In this document: in pieces, positions 7,433 through 16,141 of the stretch
Numbering within the stretch: position 1 is the stretch's first letter
How the letters are laid out: each line of letters starts with the position of its first letter
Origin: Candidatus Ruthia magnifica str. Cm (Calyptogena magnifica)
Lineage (GTDB): Bacteria; Pseudomonadota; Gammaproteobacteria; PS1; Pseudothioglobaceae
Assembly: GCF_000015105.1 (NCBI RefSeq)
Contig: NC_008610.1
Coordinates: 558,001-622,000 of the forward strand
DNA: 64,000 bases
Reading direction: 5' to 3'
Translations under genes and position numbers: made by a program
The notes under the pieces: model-generated
What the model was told of the DNA's origin: nothing
What the model saw: only the letters and a program-made list of their open reading frames with translations
Database searches by the model: none

Positions 7433-9313
7433 TTAAGGTTGAAATTTTGATGTTATGGGGTAGCGACGTTCTTTACCAAAGGCATTTTGGCTAATCTTAG
7501 GTCCGGGTGCACTTTGTCTGCGTTTGTATTCGTTGTTAAGTACCATTTGGATGATACGTTTAACAGTTTGTTCATTAAAACCCTGTTTGATGATGCGTTC
7601 AACGGAATATCTTTGTTCGATAAACAGTTCCAGAATTGCATCTAGTTCGTCATAGGGGGGTAGTGAGTCTTGGTCAATTTGATTAGGAGTAAGTTCGGCA
7701 GAAGGTGCTCTGTCGATAACACGCTTTGGAATGATGGTTGATAGGGTGTTTCTGTATTTGGCAAGTTGATAAACTAAGGTTTTACTAACGTCTTTAAGAG
7801 GAGCAAAGCCTCCAGACATATCACCATATAAAGTAGCATAGCCTACTGCCATTTCAGATTTGTTGCTCGTGGTGAGTACGATTTTTCCTAATTTATTAGA
7901 GATTGCCATTAGTAGTGTGCCACGTATACGAGCCTGTAGGTTTTCCTCAGTGGTGTCAGCTTTCATGCCGTTAAATAATATGTTAAGTTGTGTGTTAAAG
8001 CTATCCACTATAGTGTGAATGCTGATTTCATGATAATCAATATTCATTGCTGTGGCTTGAATTTTAGCATCTTCAAGACTCATGCTTGAGGTGTATTCAT
8101 AGAACATCATAATGGCTTTAATGTTCCTAGTACCAATGGCATCAGCAGCAATAGCAAGGGTTAGTGCAGAATCGATACCGCCAGATAAGCCCATTACCAC
8201 GCCATTAAAAACTCCGTTTTTTTCAATGTAGTCTTTAGTGGCAAGTACCAAGGCATTATAAATGGTTTTTTCAATAGGATCAGTGTCAGGTAGTGTGGTA
8301 GGAGAGGTAAAGCTAACACTTTGAATTTTTTCTTTAAATAAAGGCAATTGCAAAGTGATATCGGCATTTGAGTTCATGACAAAAGATGCGCCATCAAATA
8401 CCAATTCATCTTGTGCGCCAACCATATTAACGTAAATAAAATTAGTTTTGGTTGTCAATACGCGTTGTTTAATTTGTTCAATTCGTTGTGAGTGTTTACC
8501 AACTTGGAATGGAGAAGCGTTAATACTAATGATGATTTGTGCACCCTGATTAGCCGTGGTAGAAATAATCTTTGGTGTCCAAGCATCTTCACAGATGACT
8601 AGCCCAATTCTTTTACCTTGGCATTCAAAAATAAAAGCCTTATGACCCGGTTCAAAATAACGTTTTTCATCAAACACGCCATAGTTTGGAAGGTTTTGCT
8701 TGTGATAAACCCACAGTTTCGAGTTTTGAACAAGATAAGCACCGTTGTATAAAACGTCGTTTTTCTTTGAGGGCGCGCCAAATATAATAGAAATATCTTC
8801 AGAGATAGTTTGGCTGATCAAGGTTACTTTATCTTGAACTTGTTGGATAAACTCTTCACGCAATAATAAATCTTCAGGAGGGTAACCAATCAGTGATAAT
8901 TCTGGGAAAACCAACAAATCACAGCCTCGAATATGTGCCTCTTTAGTTAACTTGATAATTTTTTGAGTATTCCCATCTAAATCGCCAACAATGGGGTTAA
9001 TTTGTGCAATGTCTATTTTGATAGATTTTGAGTTATTTGCAAGTTTTTCTAGTTGCTCTTTCCAAAATATGGTCTTTGATTTACTGCCAGTAATTTTTGC
9101 ATGTTCCAGTTTAGTGTGGGCGACGACTTCTGCAGGATTGATGTTTAAAATATTAGCAAACAGCCAAGCATGTGTTTCAGAAAGAGCGGCTTTTCCTGAT
9201 TTATATTTGCTTAAATTGGATTGATTAATTGAATACTTTTGAGAGATTTTATAGTCTGAAAAGCCAGTTTTATTGCGCACTTTAGATAGATAATCCTTAG
9301 TTTTATTTGTCAT
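7433..9313 (-). CDS. nadE: Glutamine-dependent NAD+ synthetase with N-terminal helix-turn-helix domain
   Basis: Final step of NAD synthesis: amidates nicotinic acid adenine dinucleotide using glutamine and ATP. From the ATG at 9313 (AAGGTG ribosome-binding site upstream) the protein has 626 residues, against roughly 540 for the usual two-domain enzyme. The extra N-terminal 95 residues look like a phage-type DNA-binding helix-turn-helix (YKISQKYSINQSNLSKYKSG). The nitrilase-like glutaminase follows (about 98-350) with the triad Glu138 in FPELS, Lys205 in HKQNLPN and Cys241 in ICEDAW. The synthetase domain has the P-loop GLSGGIDSA. No ATG, GTG or TTG codon occurs in the linker, and no methionine appears until about residue 297, so the fusion is real as read. 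Autoregulation, by analogy with NadR, is an inference. Confidence 0.9.
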   Translation of the reverse strand: MTNKTKDYLSKVRNKTGFSDYKISQKYSINQSNLSKYKSGKAALSETHAWLFANILNINPAEVVAHTKLEHAKITGSKSKTIFWKEQLEKLANNSKSIKIDIAQINPIVGDLDGNTQKIIKLTKEAHIRGCDLLVFPELSLIGYPPEDLLLREEFIQQVQDKVTLISQTISEDISIIFGAPSKKNDVLYNGAYLVQNSKLWVYHKQNLPNYGVFDEKRYFEPGHKAFIFECQGKRIGLVICEDAWTPKIISTTANQGAQIIISINASPFQVGKHSQRIEQIKQRVLTTKTNFIYVNMVGAQDELVFDGASFVMNSNADITLQLPLFKEKIQSVSFTSPTTLPDTDPIEKTIYNALVLATKDYIEKNGVFNGVVMGLSGGIDSALTLAIAADAIGTRNIKAIMMFYEYTSSMSLEDAKIQATAMNIDYHEISIHTIVDSFNTQLNILFNGMKADTTEENLQARIRGTLLMAISNKLGKIVLTTSNKSEMAVGYATLYGDMSGGFAPLKDVSKTLVYQLAKYRNTLSTIIPKRVIDRAPSAELTPNQIDQDSLPPYDELDAILELFIEQRYSVERIIKQGFNEQTVKRIIQMVLNNEYKRRQSAPGPKISQNAFGKERRYPITSKFQP

Positions 9314-9632
9314 TATTAACACCTTTATTTGAATGTAATTTTTACTTATTATAGTTAATTTTTACTACTTATATTTGAACATTAAATTAGTTAAAAAATA
9401 CTAATCATGGTAAAAACACCATAAATACTATATAAGCTATTAATTTATGATGAGATTATAAATAATCAACTAAACAATAAATGAGCCAAATTCATAAACA
9501 TTTATTGACGGAATCAAGCTTAGCAAGTTTAAATTTAGCCGTCTAATTTAACATCTTACAAGTTTAACAACCAAAAAATCAGAAGTTTTTGGGTAAACTG
9601 TTCTTATTGTCTTTAAATTAATTTATCTAGTG
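9314..9632. other. Divergent spacer between nadE and the orphan winged-helix gene
   Basis: About 320 bases of AT-rich DNA containing the promoters of two divergent genes. Apart from the paired TAATTTTTACT repeats near nadE I see no coding frame and no strong terminator. Confidence 0.5.
9336..9366. promoter_or_regulatory. Paired direct repeats upstream of nadE, candidate operator
   Basis: TAATTTTTACT occurs at 9336-9346 and again at 9356-9366, exactly 20 bases apart, about two helical turns. They lie 23-53 bases upstream of the nadE start. Two equal sites on the same face of the DNA are what a dimeric helix-turn-helix protein would bind, and the gene itself encodes such a domain. The AT-rich background makes chance repeats possible. 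Confidence 0.35.
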
Positions 9633-10058
9633 ATGGGCTTATTCAGTAAACATAAAAAAAAACGAAAGTTTGATAAAAATCAGGACTGGAGTAAAGGTTT
9701 TAAACGCAATAATACGTTTAAAAATATTGTAAAACAACAAGGTTTAAATTTTAAAGAAAACATTGATATAGATAGTGATTTATACGTATCTTGTACTAAG
9801 AAAGGACTAAGTTGTAATTATGCAGAAATAAGCTCAGACCAAATAAAAATTTTAAAACAATGTAGCATTGAAAGTAGTGCTGATGAGTTGATGAAAATTT
9901 TAAAAAGAACACATAAGACGAGATTTAAAAATGATATTTTAAATCCACTACTTGAATATGGCTTTTTTGAACGAACTATTCCAGAAAAACCTAAAAGCCC
10001 AAAACAAAAATACAGACTTACTAAACAGTTTGTTAATGTTATTAAGATAACAAATTAG
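9633..10058 (+). CDS. Hypothetical protein with RecG-like/ATP-binding-protein C-terminal winged-helix motif
   Basis: A 141-residue basic protein that I cannot name. The N-terminal 45 residues are very lysine-rich (KHKKKRKFDKNQDWSK). The C-terminal segment LLEYGFFERTIPEKPKSPKQ, followed by KYRLT, closely resembles the last winged-helix element of the AlbA-type putative ATP-binding (so-called RecG-related) proteins, where a phrase like LIERTIPDKPxSxxQKYRLT is typical. The large ATPase-like part of such proteins is missing. It may be a surviving C-terminal fragment with a new N-terminus or an independent small DNA-binding protein. GTG at 9630 is an alternative start. hemH follows on the same strand. 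Confidence 0.55.
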   Translation: MGLFSKHKKKRKFDKNQDWSKGFKRNNTFKNIVKQQGLNFKENIDIDSDLYVSCTKKGLSCNYAEISSDQIKILKQCSIESSADELMKILKRTHKTRFKNDILNPLLEYGFFERTIPEKPKSPKQKYRLTKQFVNVIKITN

Positions 10059-10102
10059 CAAATTGATATTTCAATGTAGTGATGTTGGCCTTGTATGATC
10101 TA

Positions 10103-11077
10103 ATGAAAATAGGTATTTTACTAACCAATCTTGGTACACCAGATGCACCTACAAAGGCTGCTTTAAGGAGATTTTTGTCTGAATTCTTATCAGATCCTAG
10201 AGTGATTGATCCGCCTAATAAATTAATATGGTGGCTGGCATTAAATGTCGTTATTCTCAATATAAGGCCTAAAAGATTAGCCAAAAATTATGCCAAAATT
10301 TGGAATAAAATTGGCATCGGTTCTCCATTATTAAGTATCACCAAATTGCAATTAGAAGGTGTTAAAAAAATATTACTTGAACAGCACGAAAACTTAGTCT
10401 TTGAAATGGGCATGCGTTATGGAAACCCTTCTATTTCATCAGCTTTAGATAAGTTACGTGCCAAAGGTTGTGAAAAAATCATTGTTCTGCCACTTTATCC
10501 TCAATATTCGAACACAACAACACTTTCAACATTAGATGCCATTAACCAAACATTAGACTCTTGGGTGCAAAAGCCAGAAATAGCCTTCATTGAACATTAT
10601 TATGACAATAATGGCTATCTTCAATCTCTTACTAATTCAGTGTTAGAGCATCAAACTAAGCATGGAAAGCCAGATAAATTAATGATTTCATTTCATGGCA
10701 TTCCTCAACGATATGTTGATAATGGCGATGTATATTATGATCATTGTGTTAGTACGGCTAAATTACTCGCTAAAAAGCTAGATTTGGATGAAAGTGACTA
10801 CTTATTCAGCTTTCAATCTATTTTTGGACGAGAGCCGTGGACTAAACCACAAACTAAAGAAAGATTAAAAACATTGGCCGGTGATGGTGTTGTACATATT
10901 CAAGTTATTTGCCCAGGGTTTTTGGCCGATTGTTTGGAGACCTTAGAAGAGATTGAATGTGAAAATCGTAATTATTTTATCCAAGCTGGTGGTCGTCAGT
11001 TTAGCTACATTTCTGCATTAAATGACAGAGACGACCACATAAAGATGCTCATCGATTTAATTTCCACTCATTTATAA
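10103..11077 (+). CDS. hemH: Ferrochelatase
   Basis: Inserts Fe2+ into protoporphyrin IX, the last step of heme synthesis, at the inner face of the cytoplasmic membrane. The 324-residue protein from the ATG at 10103 begins MKIGILLTNLGTPDAPT, the usual N-terminus of proteobacterial HemH; an in-frame extension to 10079 lacks family support. Characteristic elements are VLPLYPQYS, the catalytic histidine in SFHGIPQRY, FQSIFGREPW and CPGFLADCLETLEEI. The length matches E. coli HemH (320). It lies 45 bases after the orphan winged-helix gene. Confidence 0.95.
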   Translation: MKIGILLTNLGTPDAPTKAALRRFLSEFLSDPRVIDPPNKLIWWLALNVVILNIRPKRLAKNYAKIWNKIGIGSPLLSITKLQLEGVKKILLEQHENLVFEMGMRYGNPSISSALDKLRAKGCEKIIVLPLYPQYSNTTTLSTLDAINQTLDSWVQKPEIAFIEHYYDNNGYLQSLTNSVLEHQTKHGKPDKLMISFHGIPQRYVDNGDVYYDHCVSTAKLLAKKLDLDESDYLFSFQSIFGREPWTKPQTKERLKTLAGDGVVHIQVICPGFLADCLETLEEIECENRNYFIQAGGRQFSYISALNDRDDHIKMLIDLISTHL

Positions 11078-11267
11078 CTACGTTAAATAATGATTTTTTA
11101 AACTGGACTTTACAAGAAAAACAAATGAAGTTAGCGAAATAAGTATTAGAAGCCTTCAGGTAATGGTACCTTAATGGATATTTTCTTAGTTATGTTGGTA
11201 TTAAATATGAAATAAATGATCAAATTGTCAAAAAGTATTTTTACTCATAAATTGCAAAATTTAGTAC
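11078..11267. other. Spacer downstream of hemH
   Basis: AT-rich sequence with a small perfect hairpin at 11158-11171 (AGGTA, loop ATGG, TACCT) and no T tract. No coding frame is convincing. The nrdA promoter and NrdR boxes begin just after it. Confidence 0.4.
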
Positions 11268-11296
11268 TTGCAAAAATAATTCAAATACACTATATT
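11268..11296 (+). promoter_or_regulatory. Sigma-70 type promoter of nrdAB
   Basis: TTGCAA at 11268-11273 and TATATT at 11291-11296 are separated by 17 bases, the ideal spacing. The -10 element lies inside the first NrdR box, so repressor binding would directly block RNA polymerase. Confidence 0.6.
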
Positions 11297-11302
11297 TAGT
11301 TT
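11287..11302 (+). promoter_or_regulatory. NrdR box 1
   Basis: ACACTATATTTAGTTT fits the NrdR-box consensus acaCwAtATaTwGtgt except at its 3' end. It overlaps the -10 element of the nrdAB promoter. It forms a pair with the box at 11319, 32 bases centre to centre. Confidence 0.7.
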
Positions 11303-11318
11303 TAATTAACTTTTATTA

Positions 11319-11334
11319 ACACTATATGTAGTGT
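11319..11334 (+). promoter_or_regulatory. NrdR box 2
   Basis: ACACTATATGTAGTGT is a near-perfect palindromic NrdR box, 32 bases (three helical turns) from box 1, the standard arrangement for NrdR repression of ribonucleotide reductase operons. It ends 18 bases before the nrdA ATG. Confidence 0.85.
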
Positions 11335-11352
11335 TTTTTACTAGGAGTACTA

Positions 11353-13626
11353 ATGAACCAAGACATTAAAGTCATCAAACGTAATGGACAACAAGAATCC
11401 ATTGATATGGAAAAAATTCATCGTGTTGTGCACTGGGCTTCACAAGATTTAAAAGGCGTTAGTGTGAGCCAAGTTGAAATTAACGCACAGTTGGCATTTT
11501 TTGATGGTATTAAGACGGAAGACATTCATGAAACCATTATTAAATCAGCAGCAGATTTAATCTCAATAGAGGTGCCAGATTACCAATATTTAGCGGCACG
11601 TTTGACTATTTTTCATTTGCGTAAAAAGGCATTTAAATCCTTTACCCCGACCCCGCTTTTTGAACATATTAAAAAATTCACAGATTTGAGTATTTATGAC
11701 AAAGAGATTCTTAATAAATACTCAAAAGAAGAAATTGAAACCCTAGGCGCCTATATTGATCATTGGCGTGATATGAATTTTTCCTATGCCGCAGTTAAGC
11801 AATTAGAGGGCAAATACCTAGTCCAAAATCGTGTTACTGGAGAAATTTACGAATCTCCACAATTGCTTTATGTATTGATAGGCATGTATCTATTCCAAGA
11901 GTATGAAGCCAGTATACGTATGGATATTGTGAAACGCTTTTATGACGCAGTAAGTTTATTTAAAATCTCTCTTCCTACCCCTATTATGGCGGGTGTTAGA
12001 ACGCCCATACGCCAGTTTTCATCTTGTGTATTAATTGAGGTGGATGATGACTTAGATTCAATTAGTGCTGGTGCTGGTGCTATTGTAAAATATGTTTCTC
12101 AGCGTGCTGGTATTGGTATTAATGGCGGCAAAATTCGTGCAATTGGCAGTCCTATTCGTGGTGGCGAGGCAATACATACGGGTTGTATTCCTTTTTATAA
12201 ACACTTTCATACTGCGGTTAAATCTTGCTCACAAGGTGGGGTACGTGGTGGCGCAGCCACTTTATTTTATCCTTTGTGGCACTTGGAAGTTGAAAGCTTA
12301 TTAGTGCTAAAAAACAACACAGGTACTGATGAAAACCGCATTCGCCATCTTGATTATGGTGTGCAATTTAACGGACTAATGTATCAACGCTTTCTAAAAG
12401 ATGATGATATTACTTTATTTTCACCACATGATGTACCTGGTTTATACGATGCTTTTTTTGCCAATCAAGAAGAATTTAAGCGCTTATATGAGCAATACGA
12501 ACAAAATGATTCGATTAGAAAACAAGCTATTAAGGCCAGAGAACTATTTGCTAAGTTCATGCAAGAACGCGCTAATACAGGCCGCATTTATCTACAAAAT
12601 GTTGATCATTGCAATACCCACAGTGCCTTTGATGCCAAGCAAGCACCTATCAAACAATCTAATCTTTGCATGGAAATTACTCTGCCAACTAAACCTTTGT
12701 ACTCAGTTCAGGACGAGCAAGGTGAAGTGGCACTTTGTACACTATCAGCAGTCAATCTTGGTGCGTTAGACTCTTTAAATGAAATGGAAGCACTAACTGA
12801 TATTATTGTGCGCTCATTGGATTGTTTGCTTGATTATCAAGACTATCCAATTAAAGCGGCTGAACTGTCTAGCAAGAGCCGCCGTACACTTGGAATTGGT
12901 GTTACCAATCTAGCTTATTATTTAGCCAAAAATGGCGTGAAATACTCTGATGGATCAGGTAATCAACTTATTCACAAAACTTTTGAGGCGTTGCAATATT
13001 ATTCATTAAAGGCTTCAAATACATTGGCAAAAGAATTAGGCGTTTGTCCATTATTTTCTCAAACTCAATATTCACAAGGTATTATGCCCATTGATTCTTA
13101 TAAAAAAGACATTGATGCGTTCTGTGATTGTAAATTAGAACTTGATTGGGATACTCTACGCCAAAATATTAAATCAACAGGGCTTAGAAACTCAACTTTA
13201 ACAGCTCTTATGCCATGTGAAAGCTCATCACAAATTTCCAATTCAACTAATGGTATTGAGCCGCCTAGAGGGTTTGTCTCTATCAAACAATCTAAAGACG
13301 GTATTTTAAAACAAATTGTTCCAGAGTATGAAAGATTAAAAAATCAATATGAATTACTTTGGGACATTAAAGATAACGAAGGTTATCTACAACTTTGTGG
13401 GATTATGCAAAAGTTTGTAGATCAATCTATTTCTACCAATATGCATTATGATCCTTCACAATTTGAAGGCAATAGAGTTCCGATGAAATTATTTTTAATG
13501 GATTTGTTTAGGGCTTATAAATATGGCATTAAAACACTTTATTATCATACAACTCGTGATGGTGGTGATGACTGGCAAGAAAAAGAAGAAGATAATGCAT
13601 GTGCAGATGGTGTTTGCAAATTATAA
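11353..13626 (+). CDS. nrdA: Ribonucleoside-diphosphate reductase class Ia, alpha subunit
   Basis: Reduces ribonucleoside diphosphates to deoxynucleotides with NrdB. The 757 residues (E. coli 761) begin with an ATP-cone regulatory domain (IKVIKRNGQQESIDMEKIHR). The catalytic barrel shows NLCMEITLP, PCESSSQISNSTNGIEPPR and FSSCVLIE, and the C-terminal redox pair that takes electrons from thioredoxin or glutaredoxin is CADGVC four residues from the end. A GGAG ribosome-binding site precedes the ATG. It is the first gene of nrdA-nrdB-yfaE and is probably repressed by NrdR through the two boxes upstream. Confidence 0.97.
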   Translation: MNQDIKVIKRNGQQESIDMEKIHRVVHWASQDLKGVSVSQVEINAQLAFFDGIKTEDIHETIIKSAADLISIEVPDYQYLAARLTIFHLRKKAFKSFTPTPLFEHIKKFTDLSIYDKEILNKYSKEEIETLGAYIDHWRDMNFSYAAVKQLEGKYLVQNRVTGEIYESPQLLYVLIGMYLFQEYEASIRMDIVKRFYDAVSLFKISLPTPIMAGVRTPIRQFSSCVLIEVDDDLDSISAGAGAIVKYVSQRAGIGINGGKIRAIGSPIRGGEAIHTGCIPFYKHFHTAVKSCSQGGVRGGAATLFYPLWHLEVESLLVLKNNTGTDENRIRHLDYGVQFNGLMYQRFLKDDDITLFSPHDVPGLYDAFFANQEEFKRLYEQYEQNDSIRKQAIKARELFAKFMQERANTGRIYLQNVDHCNTHSAFDAKQAPIKQSNLCMEITLPTKPLYSVQDEQGEVALCTLSAVNLGALDSLNEMEALTDIIVRSLDCLLDYQDYPIKAAELSSKSRRTLGIGVTNLAYYLAKNGVKYSDGSGNQLIHKTFEALQYYSLKASNTLAKELGVCPLFSQTQYSQGIMPIDSYKKDIDAFCDCKLELDWDTLRQNIKSTGLRNSTLTALMPCESSSQISNSTNGIEPPRGFVSIKQSKDGILKQIVPEYERLKNQYELLWDIKDNEGYLQLCGIMQKFVDQSISTNMHYDPSQFEGNRVPMKLFLMDLFRAYKYGIKTLYYHTTRDGGDDWQEKEEDNACADGVCKL

Positions 13627-13708
13627 AGTGAATATAAACCATCAATATTAAATCCTAAACAAAAGATTAAAAGTTTTTGCTTAGAAATAAAAATAAAGGA
13701 GTTATATT

Positions 13709-14845
13709 ATGTCGTACAGCATCTTTAACAAAAAAATTAGTAATACATTAATTCAACCTATGTTTTTTGGTGATAGCATGAATGTTACGCGTTTTGATAA
13801 GCAAAAATTTGAGATATTTGAAAAACTTACCGAAAAACAACTTTCATTCTTTTGGCGTCCAGAAGAGATTGATGTTTCCAAAGATAAAATAGATTTTTCT
13901 AAATTACTGCCTAATGAAAAACATATTTTTGTCTCCAATTTACAATATCAAATTTTGCTAGATTCAGTACAAGGCCGTGCCCCTAATATTGCTTTTTTAC
14001 CGATTGTATCATTGCCGGAAGTAGAAAATTGGATTGAAACTTGGTCATTTTCTGAAACCATTCATTCGCGTTCCTATACACATATTATTCGCGCTATTAT
14101 TAATGAGCCAGGTGTGATATTTGACGATATTATGAAAACGGATGAAATTATTCAACGTGCTGAAAGTGCCTCCAAACACTATGACGGGCTTATTAAATAT
14201 ACTCAGGCGTATTTACTACATGGCACAGGCAAGCTTAAAATTCAAGAAGAAGAGGTGTCAATTGATTTATATTGTTTGAAAAAGCAACTCTATCTTACGA
14301 TTATGTCAGTCAATATTCTTGAGGCAGTACGATTCTACGTTAGTTTTGCTTGTTCATTTGCTTTTGCTGAACGTAAGGTTATGGAGGGTAATGCTAAGAT
14401 TATCAAAATGATTGCTCGTGATGAAGCGCTCCATTTAACAGGTACTCAACACATGCTTAACTTGATGAGTAGCGGCAAAGATGATCTTGATATGCAAAAA
14501 ATTTCCAAAGAGTGCCAAGATGAAGTAATCACCATGTTTAGAGAAGCTTGTGAGCAAGAAAAAGATTGGGCAGAATACTTGTTCCGTGATGGTTCCATGA
14601 TTGGCTTAAATGCGCAGATTTTAAAACAATATTTAGAGTATATCACTAACGTACGTATGAAAGCTTTAAATTTAAGCCTCATATTTGATGAATGCACTAA
14701 TCCATTACCTTGGATTAACCACTGGCTAGATTCTGACAATGTTCAAGTTGCGCCGCAAGAAACTGAAATTACCTCTTATTTGGTCAGCGCTATTGATAAT
14801 ACTTTAGATGAACAAGACTCTGATTTTAACGACTTTGAATTGTAG
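13709..14845 (+). CDS. nrdB: Ribonucleoside-diphosphate reductase class Ia, beta subunit
   Basis: Carries the di-iron centre and tyrosyl radical for NrdA. The 378 residues (E. coli 376) contain [11 protein letters not shown], the radical tyrosine in [12 protein letters not shown], the iron-ligand helix [15 protein letters not shown], and NVQVAPQE near the C-terminus, which inserts into NrdA. The ATG follows AAAGGAG. The gap to nrdA is 82 bases; yfaE follows after eight bases. Overall similarity to the enterobacterial protein is high, so class Ia is clear. Confidence 0.97.
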   Translation: MSYSIFNKKISNTLIQPMFFGDSMNVTRFDKQKFEIFEKLTEKQLSFFWRPEEIDVSKDKIDFSKLLPNEKHIFVSNLQYQILLDSVQGRAPNIAFLPIVSLPEVENWIETWSFSETIHSRSYTHIIRAIINEPGVIFDDIMKTDEIIQRAESASKHYDGLIKYTQAYLLHGTGKLKIQEEEVSIDLYCLKKQLYLTIMSVNILEAVRFYVSFACSFAFAERKVMEGNAKIIKMIARDEALHLTGTQHMLNLMSSGKDDLDMQKISKECQDEVITMFREACEQEKDWAEYLFRDGSMIGLNAQILKQYLEYITNVRMKALNLSLIFDECTNPLPWINHWLDSDNVQVAPQETEITSYLVSAIDNTLDEQDSDFNDFEL

Positions 14846-14853
14846 TTAATTAA

Positions 14854-15117
14854 ATGTTTAGAATAGAGGTTGATAATATTAATAGCAAAACTGAGTCATT
14901 ATATGTCTATGGAGATCGTTCCATTCTTACCGAGCTTGAACAGCATAACGTGTTTATTAACCACTCTTGTCGTCAAGGGTATTGTGGTAGTTGCATATTG
15001 CAACTCTTATTTGGTGACGTCATTCATCAGGATTCTTTTATACCTTTATCGAAAGGGGAAATCTTAGCTTGTAGAGCGATACCAGTTACAAATATTAAAA
15101 TTGGTTCAAGAGATTAA
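14854..15117 (+). CDS. yfaE: YfaE-type [2Fe-2S] ferredoxin for NrdB cofactor maintenance
   Basis: Small ferredoxin that in E. coli reduces the NrdB di-iron centre so the tyrosyl radical can be rebuilt. The 87 residues carry the plant-type cluster motif CRQGYCGSC with a fourth cysteine in ILACRAIP. Its place directly after nrdB supports this role. Length agrees with E. coli YfaE (84). Confidence 0.93.
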   Translation: MFRIEVDNINSKTESLYVYGDRSILTELEQHNVFINHSCRQGYCGSCILQLLFGDVIHQDSFIPLSKGEILACRAIPVTNIKIGSRD

Positions 15118-15143
15118 GCGAGTTTAAATATTCCAAGACTTCA

Positions 15144-15415
15144 CTAGCTTTGAGCACACTCTTCTTTAGTTATAATTTCACCAATTGCTTTTAAGTTAAG
15201 ATCAGCAGCTTGAATTTCATCTTCCGGTATAATTTTTTTGTTTTTGCGTTGTGGTTAAAATACCAATGTCCAACCAAAAATAGAAATTGACTATTTATTT
15301 AGAAATCTGTTGTACTAATGATTGCTTCACTTTACCATTGCCAAGATCATACATAATAGGTGGATTAATAGTGTCAATTTTAACAAAGATGCACTATACT
15401 TACGTGTTTTTAATA
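15144..15415 (-). pseudogene. Unidentified coding debris (gene remnant)
   Basis: The spacer between yfaE and the dUTPase gene contains two protein-like fragments on the minus strand, in different frames and separated by stops. The upstream one includes KIDTINPPIMYDLGNGK and ends QQISK. The downstream one includes IIPEDEIQAADLNLKAIGE and ends at a TAG at 15144. Their amino-acid make-up looks like real coding DNA rather than random AT-rich translation. I do not recognise the family. The likeliest reading is an eroded gene. Confidence 0.3.
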
Positions 15416-15466
15416 TAAAGAATGAATTTTAATATTCTCGGCTTAATTTAAAAAAATGTGTACAAT

Positions 15467-16141
15467 TTAGCCACTTATTAAGCAAGGATTTATAACCAAA
15501 TTGTACTCTTTTTCTAATTCTTTGTACAATTGTTCTGGCATTAAATCAGGATGTTCTTTCATGATACGAAAGGCAATAACGTTGTCCTCCATCGTGCCCC
15601 AATTCTTAATATAAATACCTTCTTTATAGCCATGTTTTTGTCTAAAGGTATTGAGTTGATTCTTAACAAGATAGCGTTTGTAAAGTTCTGGCACATCCAT
15701 ACTCATCGTTGCTAGCGCTTTAAAGAAAAGTCCTGTAATTTCATATAAAGTATTTTTAGATTTATCTACATTAGCACCACTTGCTGCGGCCACCAGTTTT
15801 TCTAAAATTTCTATCACAAGTTCTGGGTTTGCCTCTCTTTCTGGCTTTATATTTTCATAATTTTGAGCAAATTGAGTATCACCAAAATGAATGGCCTCAG
15901 ACATAATAAAATGCCAAATATCCACCAATTCAACTTTGGCGTTATCCAAATCGTGCGCTCTTTCAATATCTTTCCAGTGTTTCCAATTAAACGAATCAAT
16001 CGCTTCAGTGGCTTCCATATAAATACAACGCAACCAAGAAATGTAACGCCCATCTTTGGTTATGCCGCTACTCCACTCAGGGCCGTTAATGTTGTTATTT
16101 AATTGCTTTTGCAATTCAAACATTTGCTTAATTTGATTCAT
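15467..16141 (-). CDS. dUTP diphosphatase, dimeric all-alpha type
   Basis: Hydrolyses dUTP to dUMP and so limits uracil incorporation into DNA. The 224-residue protein belongs to the all-alpha NTP pyrophosphatase superfamily (as in Campylobacter and trypanosomatids), not to the trimeric Dut family. The metal-binding helices are visible as EATEAIDSFNWKHWK and AKVELVDIWHFIMSE, giving the ExxE...ExxD pattern, with further acidic residues downstream. It stands alone on the minus strand with long spacers on both sides. Whether a trimeric dut gene also exists elsewhere cannot be judged. Confidence 0.85.
   Translation of the reverse strand: MNQIKQMFELQKQLNNNINGPEWSSGITKDGRYISWLRCIYMEATEAIDSFNWKHWKDIERAHDLDNAKVELVDIWHFIMSEAIHFGDTQFAQNYENIKPEREANPELVIEILEKLVAAASGANVDKSKNTLYEITGLFFKALATMSMDVPELYKRYLVKNQLNTFRQKHGYKEGIYIKNWGTMEDNVIAFRIMKEHPDLMPEQLYKELEKEYNLVINPCLISG

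Noticed and set aside
11078-11267. Plausible-looking peptide fragments downstream of hemH as a pseudogene
   Set aside because: The fragments are short, with stops, and give no recognisable motif; too weak to call.
15467-16141. Reading the 224-residue protein as a MazG-type nucleotide pyrophosphohydrolase
   Set aside because: It shares the superfamily, but the EATEAIDSFNWKHWK helix and the length fit the dimeric dUTPase branch better.
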